DNA of 64,000 nucleotides from Acidimicrobiia bacterium (lineage in GTDB: Bacteria > Actinomycetota > Acidimicrobiia > Acidimicrobiales > MedAcidi-G1). A program made the translations under genes and the position numbers. The notes below the pieces were generated by a model that had not been told where the DNA came from, did not search any database, and was given only the letters and a program-made list of their open reading frames with translations. Positions 7,787 to 17,322 of this stretch are shown here, piece after piece. Location of the stretch: contig DUCC01000014.1 of assembly GCA_012959995.1 (NCBI GenBank), positions 735 through 64,734 of the forward strand, read 5' to 3'. Each line of letters opens with the position of its first letter. Position 1 is the stretch's first letter.

Positions 7787-8716
7787 TTAGCCGGCTACTA
7801 CGAGGCGGCCGATGCTGCTTTGTGGGTTGATAACCGTGACGAGATCGATCCAAGGAACAACCACCGCAGGAGTACCCACCACGCCAGCCGCCACCTGATA
7901 CTGATCAAAAACAACCAACAATCCAGGACGAGTCACCAACAAATTAGCGAAATTCTCCGCCACCGGCATCAAACCCTCATCCCACACCATCTCCACCCCA
8001 AGATCCTCCACCAACAACTCATGCGAACGCTCCGCCACCACCTCCAACCAATTGTCCGCCGGACCCCCGGTAAACAACTCCACAACCGGCAACACCCGGC
8101 CATCAGACAAATCAACCATCACCGACTCCACCCACGCCTGCTGGCTGGCCGCCCCACCCCACAAAATCGTGCCCTTAAACAACACACTCAACAAAAAATC
8201 GTTATCAAACACCACCTCACCATCACCCAACAACCGGCTCGGCTCACTCAACGCATCCTCCCCACCCATCAACTCCGCCAACTCCCCAGCAAAACCCAAA
8301 TACACCCGGTCAGCCACCGCCTGCAACGCCCCATTAATGGCAAAATCAGCCGCCGTTTCTGTCACCTGCGGATACGACAACTCATAAGAACCCGCCGCCG
8401 CCATCTCACCAGACAACACACCCACCTCAACCTTGGTAGAGCCCCCCACCCCCACCGACCAATCCATCTCCGCCTTCAGATCCTCCTCAATAGTGACCTC
8501 CGGAACATTCGGCTTCGTACTCGCCGGAACAACACCAGCCGCCCCAGCCTGCACCCCCGCCTCAACCACCTGATCAACCACCAAAACATCCAACGTGTCC
8601 GACGGAACACCCCCCTGCAAAACTCTCCCGTCATAACCCGCACAAGACGAAACAACCGACAAGGCCAGCAAAGCCACACCAAACGACCGAACCCTCAGAA
8701 AAAATAAGACCTTCAC
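7787..8716 (-). CDS. Secreted lipoprotein with DUF3298 (RsiV-like) domain
   Basis: A 309-residue exported protein. From GTG at 8716 it begins with a basic head, a hydrophobic core and the lipobox SVVSSC near residue 25, so it should be anchored to the outer face of the membrane after lipidation. The C-terminal part (about 190-300, ending in FDQYQVAAGVVG and VVVPW) fits DUF3298, the domain also found in the anti-sigma factor RsiV, where it binds lysozyme; no sigma gene is adjacent here. The start is supported by a TACGCT box 6 bases upstream; a GTG at 8767 would put 17 residues before the signal peptide. Confidence 0.75.
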   Translation of the reverse strand: MKVLFFLRVRSFGVALLALSVVSSCAGYDGRVLQGGVPSDTLDVLVVDQVVEAGVQAGAAGVVPASTKPNVPEVTIEEDLKAEMDWSVGVGGSTKVEVGVLSGEMAAAGSYELSYPQVTETAADFAINGALQAVADRVYLGFAGELAELMGGEDALSEPSRLLGDGEVVFDNDFLLSVLFKGTILWGGAASQQAWVESVMVDLSDGRVLPVVELFTGGPADNWLEVVAERSHELLVEDLGVEMVWDEGLMPVAENFANLLVTRPGLLVVFDQYQVAAGVVGTPAVVVPWIDLVTVINPQSSIGRLVVAG

Positions 8717-8722
8717 CCGGCC

Positions 8723-8728
8723 AGCGTA
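8723..8728 (-). promoter_or_regulatory. -10 box TACGCT, leaderless promoter of the lipoprotein gene
   Basis: TACGCT, six bases, then GTG at 8716. It decides the start codon of the lipoprotein gene. Confidence 0.5.
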
Positions 8729-8783
8729 CCTACCAAGAGCCCGCCACAAAGCGCGGCAACCCAACACAACCCCGAATGAGGAC

Positions 8784-8789
8784 TACCAT
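8784..8789 (+). promoter_or_regulatory. -10 box TACCAT, leaderless promoter
   Basis: TACCAT, six bases (CAAGCC), then the ATG at 8796. It is divergent from the lipoprotein promoter 55 bases away. Confidence 0.5.
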
Positions 8790-8795
8790 CAAGCC

Positions 8796-9230
8796 ATGGC
8801 CAAAATTTCAAGGCGCAACAAACGCAAAAAAGCCACCGCACCCTCCACCGTGCAACCCACCGACAGCGCCCCCATCGCCGACCAAATACTGCTCGACCTC
8901 GCCAACGGGCTCCGCAACCTCGACGAACGCCTCAGCGACCTCGAACACAAATTCAACGCCCTAGGCACCGAAGCCGGCGAAAACGACGAAGAAACCCTCA
9001 TGGACCTCCGCCTCCAAGGCGCACGACTTTCCGCCGAACTCACCCGAGTCACCGTAGAACTCCGCGGACAAATCGCCGAACTCGCTCACCAATTCGAACC
9101 CATCACCCCACCCACACCGCAACTCGAAAACGACGAAAGCTTCGCCGACCTGACCGCCGACTCACCGGTACGCGCCGACGAACCCTCACCTACCGGCCGA
9201 CGGCTCAGCGGCTGGCAACCCGCCGACTAA
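8796..9230 (+). CDS. Small charged coiled-coil protein, unknown function
   Basis: A 144-residue protein that I do not recognise. The N-terminus is very basic (KISRRNKRKK); residues about 27-100 are heptad-like and strongly helical (LANGLRNLDERLSDLEHKFN and RLSAELTRVTVELRGQIAEL), consistent with a coiled coil; the tail is acidic and proline-rich. There is no membrane segment or cysteine. C/A-ending codons match neighbouring rightward genes, and a leaderless -10 box precedes the ATG, so I regard it as a real gene. Its last four bases overlap the stop of the convergent UPF0182 gene. Confidence 0.7.
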   Translation: MAKISRRNKRKKATAPSTVQPTDSAPIADQILLDLANGLRNLDERLSDLEHKFNALGTEAGENDEETLMDLRLQGARLSAELTRVTVELRGQIAELAHQFEPITPPTPQLENDESFADLTADSPVRADEPSPTGRRLSGWQPAD

Positions 9231-12217
9231 CCAGCAGACGCCGCCAACGCCGCCACCAGCGACTGAATACGGTCCTGCAAACGGCCAAACTCCAACCAAT
9301 CCGCAGGATCCTGCGCCAAAGCAGCAGCAGACTCACGCTGCAACTGCTCAATCTCCGCCACCAGCGTCACCACATCCTCAGGAATACCCTCAATCGGGGC
9401 AACCGGTTCGTCCGGATCATCAACCGAAACCACCGGTTCATCAACCGCCGGCACATCAGAAACAATGCCATCGGGGAACAAAGCCGCCAAACTGTGGCCC
9501 GTTAACTCCTCCAAAGCCTCCTGGAGCGAATCGGCCATAACAACTTTTTCGCCAGCCACCACAATGACCCGCTCCAACTCCGGCACCGTGGAGTCTCCAT
9601 CTGCTTGCACATACAACGGACGCACATACAAAATTGAATTCTCAATAGGCACCAACAACAACTCACCAAAGAGGACGTCTGAACCCCGCTGGCTCAACAA
9701 CGTCTGCAAAGTAGCGACCGCTTCATCGTTACGAATGCGCTCCTCAGCCAAAGCCGGGCCATCAAAGTTTGACGTCGGCGGACGGTACACCACCAACTCG
9801 CCGGCGTGCTCCCCATCGCTACGACCCACCACGTAAGCCGCCAATTCCTTACGCGCATCCTCATCATCAAGCGGCACATAAGCCCGCAAAATCACAAACT
9901 CCGCTTCCTCAGCATCAGGCAAACTCACCATGGTGCGATAAGGAGCCATACGCACATCACGCGTCCCCACCCGTGTCCCCTGCGCATCAACCAACACTAA
10001 ATCTGCGGCACCCTCACCACTGCGACCAGGGTCCTGCGACACCGCCCACTCAGCAGCCCGCTGATAAAAGTTCTCCGTGTTATCCACGTGATACGAACCC
10101 CACAACTCCGACTGCACACGAAACAAATCCTCGGCATAACGCATATGCGCCACCAACTCTTCAGGCATCTCCGAAACCGGCGTAAACAAATTACTAAACG
10201 CCGACTGGTAAGCAGCAATAATCGGATCCTCATCATCAACAATGTAAAAAGTCACCGTGCCATCAAAAGCATCCACCACGGCACGCACCGAATTACGCAC
10301 ATAATTGAAATCGCTGCGCAAACCACTCTCCGTACTCAAATCAGACACCGGCGCACGCTGCGAATACGGGTAACGATTCGTCGTCGTATAACCATCGACC
10401 ACGTACACCAAACGGCCATCAACCATCACCGGATAAGGGTCCGCATCAAATTCCAAAAACGGAGCCAACTTCTTGACCCTCTCCTGCACATCACGAACAT
10501 AAATAATCCGAGACTCATCAGTAACAAAGTTAGAAATCAACGGCTCCAACTCAGTAAACCGCAAAGCAAAAGCCGCCTTACGCAACAGCGACCCCATCGG
10601 CACCCCAGCTTGGCCACCGATATCGGCGTAACGCACCGACTGGGTTTCTTGATTCTCGTCAGTGAAATCCACCTCATCACGGCTGGCCCCCACCACGGCA
10701 TAACCACCCAAACCCTCGCCAATATAAATCTGCGGACGATCCAACGTGACCTCCATTGACTCATCAATAGAAACCGGCAAATCACCAATCACAAAATCCG
10801 GGTCACCAGAACCACGCACCCGACTCACCGGCGCCATAGCCACCCCATAACCATGCGTAAAAGCCACATGCTGGCTCTCCCACGAACGAGTCTCATTCAG
10901 ATCCAACTCACGAGCGCCCAACAACACCTGGGTCATCTCGCCATCAATGAGATAACGATCGGTATCCAAAACATCAGCAAAACGGTAAAACTCCCGCTCA
11001 CCCTGCAAACGGTCAAACGTGCCCTGAACCACCACCGGGTCCATCACCCGAATATTGCGCACCGTGGTCGGATTCTGCAACAAATCAACCGCAGTGATCT
11101 CATTATCAAAATCCTCAATCTGCAATTCCACCAAGTCATCCAAACCAAAAGCCGTCCGGGTCGCCGCAATATTACGAGCAATATAAACCGACTCCTTCTC
11201 AGACTCCGCAGGCTCCACCCGCAGGTTCTGAATAACCGCCGGATAAATACTGCCCATCACCAAAGCCACCAAAGCCCACAAACCCACCGCCAAAGTAGGC
11301 AACACCCAACCCCGGCGCCGAACATTAACCGCCAACAACAACACGGCAAACAACGAAATCAAAATCAACAAATTCATGGCCGGCAACTGTGCCTTCACAT
11401 CGGTGTAACTAGCCCCATCAACCGCACCCCGGGTAGAAGTCGTCAACTCAAAACGAGCCAACCAGTAACCCGCCGCCTTCACCAAAGCTAAAAGAGCCAA
11501 TAGTGCCGACAAATGCATCTTCACCTTCGGTTGCACCCGCTCGCCAAACGTCTGAAAACGAATACCCCCATTGAGATAATGGGCCACCGACGTAACCAAC
11601 AAAATCACAAACAAACTAGAAAACAACCAACCCACCACAAAACTCAAAAAAGGCAACTGGAAAATAAAGAACCCAAGATCGCGACCAAACTGCGCATCTA
11701 CCGAACCAAAATCGCCGCCATTAGTAAACAGCAGCCACTCTTGCCACCGGTTACCAACCCCCGCACCAGCCATCAACGCCAACACAAACGAAGCCACCAA
11801 ACGCAGCTTGCCGGCCCGCGAACCAATCAACAAATGCCACTGGCTTACCAAATCTTCTTCTGGCCCAGGAGGGCGCACCGCCGGCGCCATACGGTCAGCG
11901 ACCGTCAGGTTGCCGTACACCAACACAAAAAACAGTGTTGTAAACAATACAACCAACACCACTTGAGCACCTAAAACCGACGTAAACACATCGTCGTGAC
12001 CCAACTGGTCAAACCACAAGAAGTCCGTGTAAAAACCGGCGATCCCCCGCAAGGCCATCAAACCAAAAATACCGACTACCGACACCACTGCCATAACGGT
12101 ACGAAAACGGCGCGGCGACCCGCCACCACGGCCCGGAACCGGACGCGGACCCCGAGGCGGAACACCCCCCGACGAAGAACCAGAAGATTGCGGACGAGGG
12201 CTACTTTCAGGGCGCAT
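9227..12217 (-). CDS. UPF0182 family large membrane protein
   Basis: A 996-residue COG1615/UPF0182 protein, a family common in actinobacteria and cyanobacteria and of unknown function. A Pro/Ser/Gly-rich cytoplasmic head (1-35) is followed by about seven hydrophobic segments within residues 40-335, then a long extracytoplasmic region that bears the family's conserved tracts (for example TEATQ-like and YPYSQRAPVSDLS segments), and an acidic tail. The length is normal for the family. The ATG at 12217 sits 6 bases after TAGGCT. Neighbours give no functional hint. Confidence 0.92.
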   Translation of the reverse strand: MRPESSPRPQSSGSSSGGVPPRGPRPVPGRGGGSPRRFRTVMAVVSVVGIFGLMALRGIAGFYTDFLWFDQLGHDDVFTSVLGAQVVLVVLFTTLFFVLVYGNLTVADRMAPAVRPPGPEEDLVSQWHLLIGSRAGKLRLVASFVLALMAGAGVGNRWQEWLLFTNGGDFGSVDAQFGRDLGFFIFQLPFLSFVVGWLFSSLFVILLVTSVAHYLNGGIRFQTFGERVQPKVKMHLSALLALLALVKAAGYWLARFELTTSTRGAVDGASYTDVKAQLPAMNLLILISLFAVLLLAVNVRRRGWVLPTLAVGLWALVALVMGSIYPAVIQNLRVEPAESEKESVYIARNIAATRTAFGLDDLVELQIEDFDNEITAVDLLQNPTTVRNIRVMDPVVVQGTFDRLQGEREFYRFADVLDTDRYLIDGEMTQVLLGARELDLNETRSWESQHVAFTHGYGVAMAPVSRVRGSGDPDFVIGDLPVSIDESMEVTLDRPQIYIGEGLGGYAVVGASRDEVDFTDENQETQSVRYADIGGQAGVPMGSLLRKAAFALRFTELEPLISNFVTDESRIIYVRDVQERVKKLAPFLEFDADPYPVMVDGRLVYVVDGYTTTNRYPYSQRAPVSDLSTESGLRSDFNYVRNSVRAVVDAFDGTVTFYIVDDEDPIIAAYQSAFSNLFTPVSEMPEELVAHMRYAEDLFRVQSELWGSYHVDNTENFYQRAAEWAVSQDPGRSGEGAADLVLVDAQGTRVGTRDVRMAPYRTMVSLPDAEEAEFVILRAYVPLDDEDARKELAAYVVGRSDGEHAGELVVYRPPTSNFDGPALAEERIRNDEAVATLQTLLSQRGSDVLFGELLLVPIENSILYVRPLYVQADGDSTVPELERVIVVAGEKVVMADSLQEALEELTGHSLAALFPDGIVSDVPAVDEPVVSVDDPDEPVAPIEGIPEDVVTLVAEIEQLQRESAAALAQDPADWLEFGRLQDRIQSLVAALAASAG

Positions 12218-12223
12218 AAAGCG

Positions 12224-12229
12224 AGCCTA
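12224..12229 (-). promoter_or_regulatory. -10 box TAGGCT, leaderless promoter of the UPF0182 gene
   Basis: TAGGCT, six bases (CGCTTT), then ATG at 12217. Confidence 0.5.
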
Positions 12230-12273
12230 CCGCTGCCCCCCACAAGCCCGCCCTTAAAGACAAAACAAGCAAA

Positions 12274-13314
12274 CTAAGGCAGCGACAATTCCAAAGCATT
12301 ACCACCCAACGCAGCCAAAGCAACCAACGCCTCATCCAACGTCGCCACCCCCACCACATTCAAATCGCCCGCCTGACGCTGCGCCGCCGCCAACTCGCTC
12401 ATCGGAACCAAAAACAAATCCACCCCCGCCTTACGAGCAGCCACCGTCTTTTGCTCAATACCCCCAATAGGGCCCACCGCCCCCGACAACGAAATAGTGC
12501 CCGTAGTAGCCACCTGAAAACCACCAGTCAATTCCCCCGGCGTTACTAAATCCAGAACCGACAGCGTCAACGCCAAACCCGCCGAATTACCCCCCACAGA
12601 ACCCGTATCAACATGCGCATTAAACGGCATACCCGGAGCATCCTCCGTACGAGTCTGCGGCTGAATACCCAAAAACGCCACCGACGGGTCATCCTCTCGA
12701 GCCCCCATCACCACCGAAACCTCTCGAGGAAACGAACCATCCACCGCCTCCACCGCAAAAACCAACGTCTCACCAGGCGCATAACGACGAATCTCCACCA
12801 CCAACTCTTCAGTGGTATCCACCACCACCCCATTAATAGACCGAATCACATCATCAGTAGTAAACAAACCCTCCGCCGGACCCTCCACCGAAGCCATCCC
12901 CACCCCAGTCGCCACAAACGGTTCAAAACCCAAATGCAGCAAAGCCACCGCCACCGCAGTGGACTTCGAAACCCTCATCAAAGCCAAATTAAAAGCCCGC
13001 ACCTCACCACGATCACGATCCCCCATCACCAAATCTTCATCCAGTAACAACACCGAATCATCCCACTTAGCCCACAAATACTCCCACCCATTCACCGAAG
13101 AATCTTGACTCACCGTAGTAAACAAAACCTCGCCCACCGGATCAAAAGTATCCACCCCCGTAACCACAATGCGCTCCGCCAACGGGTTCACCGAACCAGG
13201 AGAAAACACATAATAAGGCAACCGCACAAAGGTCATAACCAACACCAAAACAACACCCAGCAAAAACAAAACCGCCAGCCAACGCCGCTCACCAGACAAG
13301 CGACGCAAACTCAT
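12274..13314 (-). CDS. Membrane-anchored PDZ / Lon-like serine protease (YlbL type)
   Basis: A 346-residue protein. One N-terminal membrane anchor (about 10-32) leads to a PDZ domain (about 110-190) and a C-terminal Lon-type S16 protease domain. GNSAGL carries the catalytic Ser and GGIEQKTVAA the catalytic Lys of the Ser-Lys dyad. The related Bacillus YlbL is 341 residues. I chose ATG at 13314, which has AGGGGGG three bases upstream and gives the usual length; in-frame ATGs at 13410 and 13611 would add a non-conserved head and collide with the divergent gene. The active site faces outside the membrane; substrates are unknown. Confidence 0.85.
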   Translation of the reverse strand: MSLRRLSGERRWLAVLFLLGVVLVLVMTFVRLPYYVFSPGSVNPLAERIVVTGVDTFDPVGEVLFTTVSQDSSVNGWEYLWAKWDDSVLLLDEDLVMGDRDRGEVRAFNLALMRVSKSTAVAVALLHLGFEPFVATGVGMASVEGPAEGLFTTDDVIRSINGVVVDTTEELVVEIRRYAPGETLVFAVEAVDGSFPREVSVVMGAREDDPSVAFLGIQPQTRTEDAPGMPFNAHVDTGSVGGNSAGLALTLSVLDLVTPGELTGGFQVATTGTISLSGAVGPIGGIEQKTVAARKAGVDLFLVPMSELAAAQRQAGDLNVVGVATLDEALVALAALGGNALELSLP

Positions 13315-13408
13315 TGACCCCCCTGCGACCGGGGCAGGCTCATCGCCAACTAGCATCTCAGGTGCCGTGACCACTTCACTAATACTTTCCTCTTCCCTCA
13401 CCACGTTC

Positions 13409-13819
13409 ATGCCCTCCGCGGCCCTCTTGGCTGGCGCGCTGCTGCTGTTCTCCGCCCGCATCACACCGGGACCCCCCCAGCCTGCCACGCTGACCAACAA
13501 TACGGCATGCACCCCGCAAAAACTCGCACAAAACCTTTGGAAGGCCGACCACGCCATACGCCGCACCTGGCTACCCCCCAGCGGCGACACCGAACGAGCC
13601 ATCGACCGCAAATGGAACCTGGCCGCCCTCAGCGGAATCTGGTTTCAGCCCCCACGAAAAGTACTCACCGGCCGCCGAGCCCGCATCCGCTGGTGGCACC
13701 GCCTACGTTCCCTCGCCGCCCTCGTGGTACTCATCGCAGTCGGCGGAGCATTCATCGCCACCGCCTTCGGAGCACTCTTTTTTGCCGGCACCTTCCTACT
13801 TGAACAAGCCATCGGCTAA
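13409..13819 (+). CDS. Hypothetical membrane protein
   Basis: A protein of about 136 residues that I do not recognise. The C-terminal half has a basic stretch (RRARIRWWHRLRS) followed by one strong membrane segment (LAALVVLIAVGGAFIATAFG). The part from about 13505 onward has the C/A-ending codons of rightward genes; the first 30 codons do not, so the start is uncertain (GTG at 13367 is the alternative). It ends 3 bases before the HEAT-repeat gene, with which it is probably co-transcribed. Confidence 0.5.
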   Translation: MPSAALLAGALLLFSARITPGPPQPATLTNNTACTPQKLAQNLWKADHAIRRTWLPPSGDTERAIDRKWNLAALSGIWFQPPRKVLTGRRARIRWWHRLRSLAALVVLIAVGGAFIATAFGALFFAGTFLLEQAIG

Positions 13820-13822
13820 CCC

Positions 13823-14527
13823 ATGGTCGGACGCTACGAACACCCCACCGAACCCCCCGACCCAGCCACCGCCCAACGTCGACGTCAAGCCATCCTGGCC
13901 GGACACCAAGCCCCCAACACCAGCGCCGACACCGCCCGCACCCTCCTGGCCGACCCCCAAGCCCCCGTACGAGCCGCCGCCCTCAACGCCCTCCACCGAC
14001 TCAACCAACTCACCGGACCCCAACTCACCACCGGCCTAAACGACCCCACAGCAGCCGTACAACAACAAGCCCTCAACGTGGCCACCCAACAACTCCCCAC
14101 CAAAGAACTCGCCCAAGAAGTCGCCCAACTCCTTGACCACCACGACCCAAACGTAATAGAAACCACCTGCTGGGCCCTAGGAGAAATCCTTCCCGAACTC
14201 AACCAACCAGAACTCAGCGAACAACACGCCACCCAACTCGCCGACCTTGGACAAAACCACGACGACCCCCTCTGTCGAGAAGCAGCCATCGCTGCCCTGG
14301 GCGCCCTCGGTCACCCCAACAGCCTCCAAGTCATCTTGGCGGCCCTCAACGACAAACCCCCCATACGACGCCGCGCCACCCTGGCCTTAGCCCCCTACCA
14401 AGGGCCCCAAGTAGACGCCGCCCTAAAACGCATGCTCACCGACCGCGACCCACAAACCCGACAAGCCGCCGAAGACCTCACCAGCTCGCCGCTTAACGAC
14501 CCACCTGACGAGGACGAGACTCCATAA
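13823..14527 (+). CDS. HEAT-repeat protein
   Basis: A 234-residue helical-repeat protein. Repeats of about 31 residues can be seen (APVRAAALNALHRLNQ, PTAAVQQQALNVATQQL, PNVIETTCWALGEIL, PLCREAAIAALGALG, PPIRRRATLALAP), typical of PBS-lyase-type HEAT repeats used for protein-protein contact. No catalytic motif is visible. It overlaps the 3' end of the convergent mreB gene by 35 bases. Confidence 0.8.
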   Translation: MVGRYEHPTEPPDPATAQRRRQAILAGHQAPNTSADTARTLLADPQAPVRAAALNALHRLNQLTGPQLTTGLNDPTAAVQQQALNVATQQLPTKELAQEVAQLLDHHDPNVIETTCWALGEILPELNQPELSEQHATQLADLGQNHDDPLCREAAIAALGALGHPNSLQVILAALNDKPPIRRRATLALAPYQGPQVDAALKRMLTDRDPQTRQAAEDLTSSPLNDPPDEDETP

Positions 14528-15512
14528 ACATGGCCCGCATCGCCTCAAAACTCTCAATGCACTGACCCGCACCCATCACCACACACTCCAACGGTTCACC
14601 AACAATATTTACCGGCACCCCTGTTTCTTCCGCCAAACGCACATCGAAACCCCGCAACAACCCGCCGCCACCCACCAAATGAATACCCTCATTCATCAAA
14701 TCCTGGCCCAACTCCGGCGGCGCCTGTGTTAAACACGTCACCGCCGACTCAATCATGGCCGCCACCGGTTCATTAATCGCCCGACGAATCTCAGTGGCCG
14801 TCAAAATCACTTTCTTCGGTAACCCCGTCATCATCTCTTGACCAGCCACCTCGGCCCGTAACTCCTCAGCCACCGGAGCCGCCGACCCAATTTGGATCTT
14901 GATTTCCTCCGCCGTGTGCTCCCCAATAGCCATACCGTGTTCGTTTTTTACATACTCCATAATCGCCGCATCAATATCAAACGAACCAATCCGCACCGCC
15001 TCTAAAGCCACCACCCCACCCAAAGACAACATGGCCGACTCCGACGTGCCACCGCCCACATCAACCACCATGTTCCCCATAGCCTCACTAATCGGCAAGT
15101 TGGCGCCAATAGCCGCCGCCAACGGTTGCTCAATCAACTGCGCATCAGTAGCCCCCGCCCGACGCGCCGCCTCAGTAACCGCCCGACGCTCCACCGCAGT
15201 AATCGCCGACGGCACACAAATAAGCACCTTGGGGCGATTGAACCGACTCACCCCCACCCGCTCAAACAACACCCGCACCATGCGCTGAGTAATATCGAAA
15301 TCTTTAATCGCCCCCTTACGCAACGGGCGCTCCGCCACCACATGCGCCGGCGTACGACCAATCATCTGCCACGCCTCGTTACCCATAGCCAACACTTCAC
15401 CCGAACGCTTATTCAAAGCAATAACCGAAGGCTCCGCAAAAACCAGGCCCTCGCCCCGGGCATAAACCAACGTGTTGGCCGTACCTAAATCAATCGCTAA
15501 ATCCCGAGCCAT
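14493..15512 (-). CDS. mreB: Rod-shape-determining protein MreB/Mbl
   Basis: A 339-residue actin-like ATPase that forms membrane-associated filaments guiding lateral wall synthesis. Phosphate-1 motif DLGTANTLVY (8-17), phosphate-2 motif VDVGGGTSE and adenosine motif GGGGLLRG are intact. The length is typical. The usual partners mreC/mreD are not adjacent; instead it is the last gene of a compact operon moaE - small membrane protein - mreB, joined by a TAATG stop/start overlap. Confidence 0.93.
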   Translation of the reverse strand: MARDLAIDLGTANTLVYARGEGLVFAEPSVIALNKRSGEVLAMGNEAWQMIGRTPAHVVAERPLRKGAIKDFDITQRMVRVLFERVGVSRFNRPKVLICVPSAITAVERRAVTEAARRAGATDAQLIEQPLAAAIGANLPISEAMGNMVVDVGGGTSESAMLSLGGVVALEAVRIGSFDIDAAIMEYVKNEHGMAIGEHTAEEIKIQIGSAAPVAEELRAEVAGQEMMTGLPKKVILTATEIRRAINEPVAAMIESAVTCLTQAPPELGQDLMNEGIHLVGGGGLLRGFDVRLAEETGVPVNIVGEPLECVVMGAGQCIESFEAMRAMFMESRPRQVGR

Positions 15513-15742
15513 TAGAACCGTCGCTCCGGATCAACATTTTTATCTGACACCACCCGATTAGGTTGCGTAGCCGGACCCGACCGACTCGTCCCCACCCCCG
15601 GCTGGTGCAAACCACGCAACGTATTGCGAAACTCGTTTGGATCATGCAACACCTTGCGAGGACGGCTAAACAACCACAACAACAACGACCCAGTCACCGC
15701 CAAACCCCCCGCACCCGCCAAAAACATTACCGACGAATTCAT
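15512..15742 (-). CDS. Small single-pass membrane protein
   Basis: A 76-residue protein with one N-terminal membrane helix (about 4-26) ending in RPRK, then a polar cytoplasmic tail with HDPNEFRNTLRGLH. I do not recognise the family. The start overlaps the moaE stop by ATGA and the stop overlaps the mreB start by TAATG, so it is translationally coupled on both sides. A link to MreB at the membrane is conceivable but only from position. Confidence 0.7.
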   Translation of the reverse strand: MNSSVMFLAGAGGLAVTGSLLLWLFSRPRKVLHDPNEFRNTLRGLHQPGVGTSRSGPATQPNRVVSDKNVDPERRF

Positions 15743-16233
15743 GCCCGACTCGACTCAACCACGTGCTGCGCATCGGTACCCCAATGCTGGCCACCGGCCC
15801 ACGTTTCTTGCTTCCAAATAGGCACCGAAGCCTTTAACGCATCAATACAAAAACGACCCGCATCAAAAGCTTCCGGACGATGAGGCGAAGAAACCACCAC
15901 CAACACCGCCGCCTCACCAATAGCCAACGGACCCACCCGATGCAACAAAGCCACCTGGCGCACCGCAGGCCAACGCAAACGAGCATCCTCAGCCACTTGC
16001 AACAAACGAGGAACCGCTTGCTCCTCATAAGCCTCGTATTCCAAAGCAGTCACCGCATCACGACCCGGAGCATGATCACGGGCATTACCGCTAAACAAGA
16101 CCACCGCCCCACAATCCGGCTTATTAGCCCACGCCAACACCTCAACCACCGGCAAATCCGCAGCCGACAAACCACACCAAGTATCCCCCACCGGAGGAGT
16201 CAACAGGGCCAAGCCCGGTGCAATGTCAGACAT
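15739..16233 (-). CDS. moaE: Molybdopterin synthase catalytic subunit MoaE
   Basis: A 164-residue protein that inserts two sulfurs, carried by MoaD, into precursor Z to form molybdopterin. Diagnostic tracts are LEYEAYEEQA, LLHRVGPLAIGEAAVLV, SSPHRPEAF and KASVPIWKQE (with the catalytic Lys pair region). The N-terminus is about 20 residues longer than usual. The start at the second in-frame ATG (16233) fits a TACGAT box 7 bases upstream; the ATG at 16242 would overlap that box. moaD is not in the window. Confidence 0.9.
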   Translation of the reverse strand: MSDIAPGLALLTPPVGDTWCGLSAADLPVVEVLAWANKPDCGAVVLFSGNARDHAPGRDAVTALEYEAYEEQAVPRLLQVAEDARLRWPAVRQVALLHRVGPLAIGEAAVLVVVSSPHRPEAFDAGRFCIDALKASVPIWKQETWAGGQHWGTDAQHVVESSRA

Positions 16234-16240
16234 AACGAAC

Positions 16241-16246
16241 ATCGTA
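16241..16246 (-). promoter_or_regulatory. -10 box TACGAT, leaderless promoter of moaE operon
   Basis: TACGAT, seven bases, then ATG at 16233. Confidence 0.45.
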
Positions 16247-16267
16247 CGACCCGGCCAGCAGCAACGC

Positions 16268-17320
16268 TCAACTTTTTCGCCAACGCCCCACCAAACGACC
16301 CAAAATCACCAACCCCAACAACACCGCACCACCGGCCACCGCCAAAGACAACTGCTGACGACGCTTCGCATCCAAACGATCAGTAGCCCGCGGCTCATAA
16401 CCCACCACATACGCCTCCTCGTTGCTATGCGAAGGCACCCAACCCAACGACCGCAAACGATCATTAGCCACCACCCACGGAAACACCGTGTACGGCACCA
16501 CAGAAGGCGGCGCATCGGTCAAACCCAACTGCCACCGCACCTCCGCCACCCACGAAGCCACCGGCGCCGGCAAACGCAACCGCGGCGCCGGGCCCCCCAA
16601 CTCCGCCATCATCGGCGCAGAAATCCAACCATCGGGCGCCACATTAACCGGGCCATCAAAACGCTCCGCCACCACACACACCACCGCCTCAGCCAAATCA
16701 TCGGCATGCACAAACTGACCCAACGGGTCGCCCTCTTGCGCACGAATAGCCGCCGCCGAAGCCAAAATACGCGCCAAACCCCCCGGCCGTTCCTCAGCCA
16801 CCGTCACCGCAGGACGCAACAAACTCGCCGAACGCCCCGCTGCCTTACCGGCCCAAGCCGTCGCCAAACCCTCCAAAGACGCTCGATGCTCAGCAAAACG
16901 GAACCCCCGACAAGGCTGTACTCCCGCCTCCTCAGTCAACGGCACCGGGTTATCAGCCCACGCCCCATAAACCATGGCCGACGAGCGCACCACCACATGA
17001 GCCACCCCAGCATCAGCCGCCGCCGCCAACAAACGCTCCGCCACCGTCAACATGTCGTGGCCCGGGTCTCCATGCACATCTTGGGCCCGCACCCCCGAAG
17101 CCAAATGCACCACCACATCAGCCCCCATTAACAAAGAACGCAAATCGGCCACCGCCAAATCCACGGTCAACAACGACACCTCGGCATGGGACGAAACCCC
17201 CGAACGGCGATCCAAACCCACCACAGAAAAACCCTCATCAGCCAGACGCGTACAGACCTGACGACCCACCGCACCAGTAGAACCGGTGACCACCACGCGA
17301 GGCTTCTGACTGTTCACCAC
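16268..17320 (-). CDS. NAD-dependent epimerase/dehydratase (extended SDR) with C-terminal membrane anchor
   Basis: A 350-residue Rossmann-fold protein. GSTGAVGRQV near residue 14 is the TGxxGxxG nucleotide site; VVVRSSAMVYG carries the active-site Ser and Tyr region, but the usual YxxxK is not clear. A hydrophobic helix near residues 325-342 followed by RWRKS would tether it to the membrane. Two GTG codons (17320, 17317) are possible starts. Divergent from the DUF2342 gene with only 14 bases between them. The substrate, perhaps a nucleotide sugar or lipid-linked sugar, cannot be told. Confidence 0.78.
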   Translation of the reverse strand: MVNSQKPRVVVTGSTGAVGRQVCTRLADEGFSVVGLDRRSGVSSHAEVSLLTVDLAVADLRSLLMGADVVVHLASGVRAQDVHGDPGHDMLTVAERLLAAAADAGVAHVVVRSSAMVYGAWADNPVPLTEEAGVQPCRGFRFAEHRASLEGLATAWAGKAAGRSASLLRPAVTVAEERPGGLARILASAAAIRAQEGDPLGQFVHADDLAEAVVCVVAERFDGPVNVAPDGWISAPMMAELGGPAPRLRLPAPVASWVAEVRWQLGLTDAPPSVVPYTVFPWVVANDRLRSLGWVPSHSNEEAYVVGYEPRATDRLDAKRRQQLSLAVAGGAVLLGLVILGRLVGRWRKS

Positions 17321-17322
17321 CC

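Noticed and set aside
13410-13611. N-terminal extension of the PDZ/Lon-like protease
   Set aside because: The shorter start at 13314 has a ribosome site and gives the family length; the extension overlaps the divergent gene.
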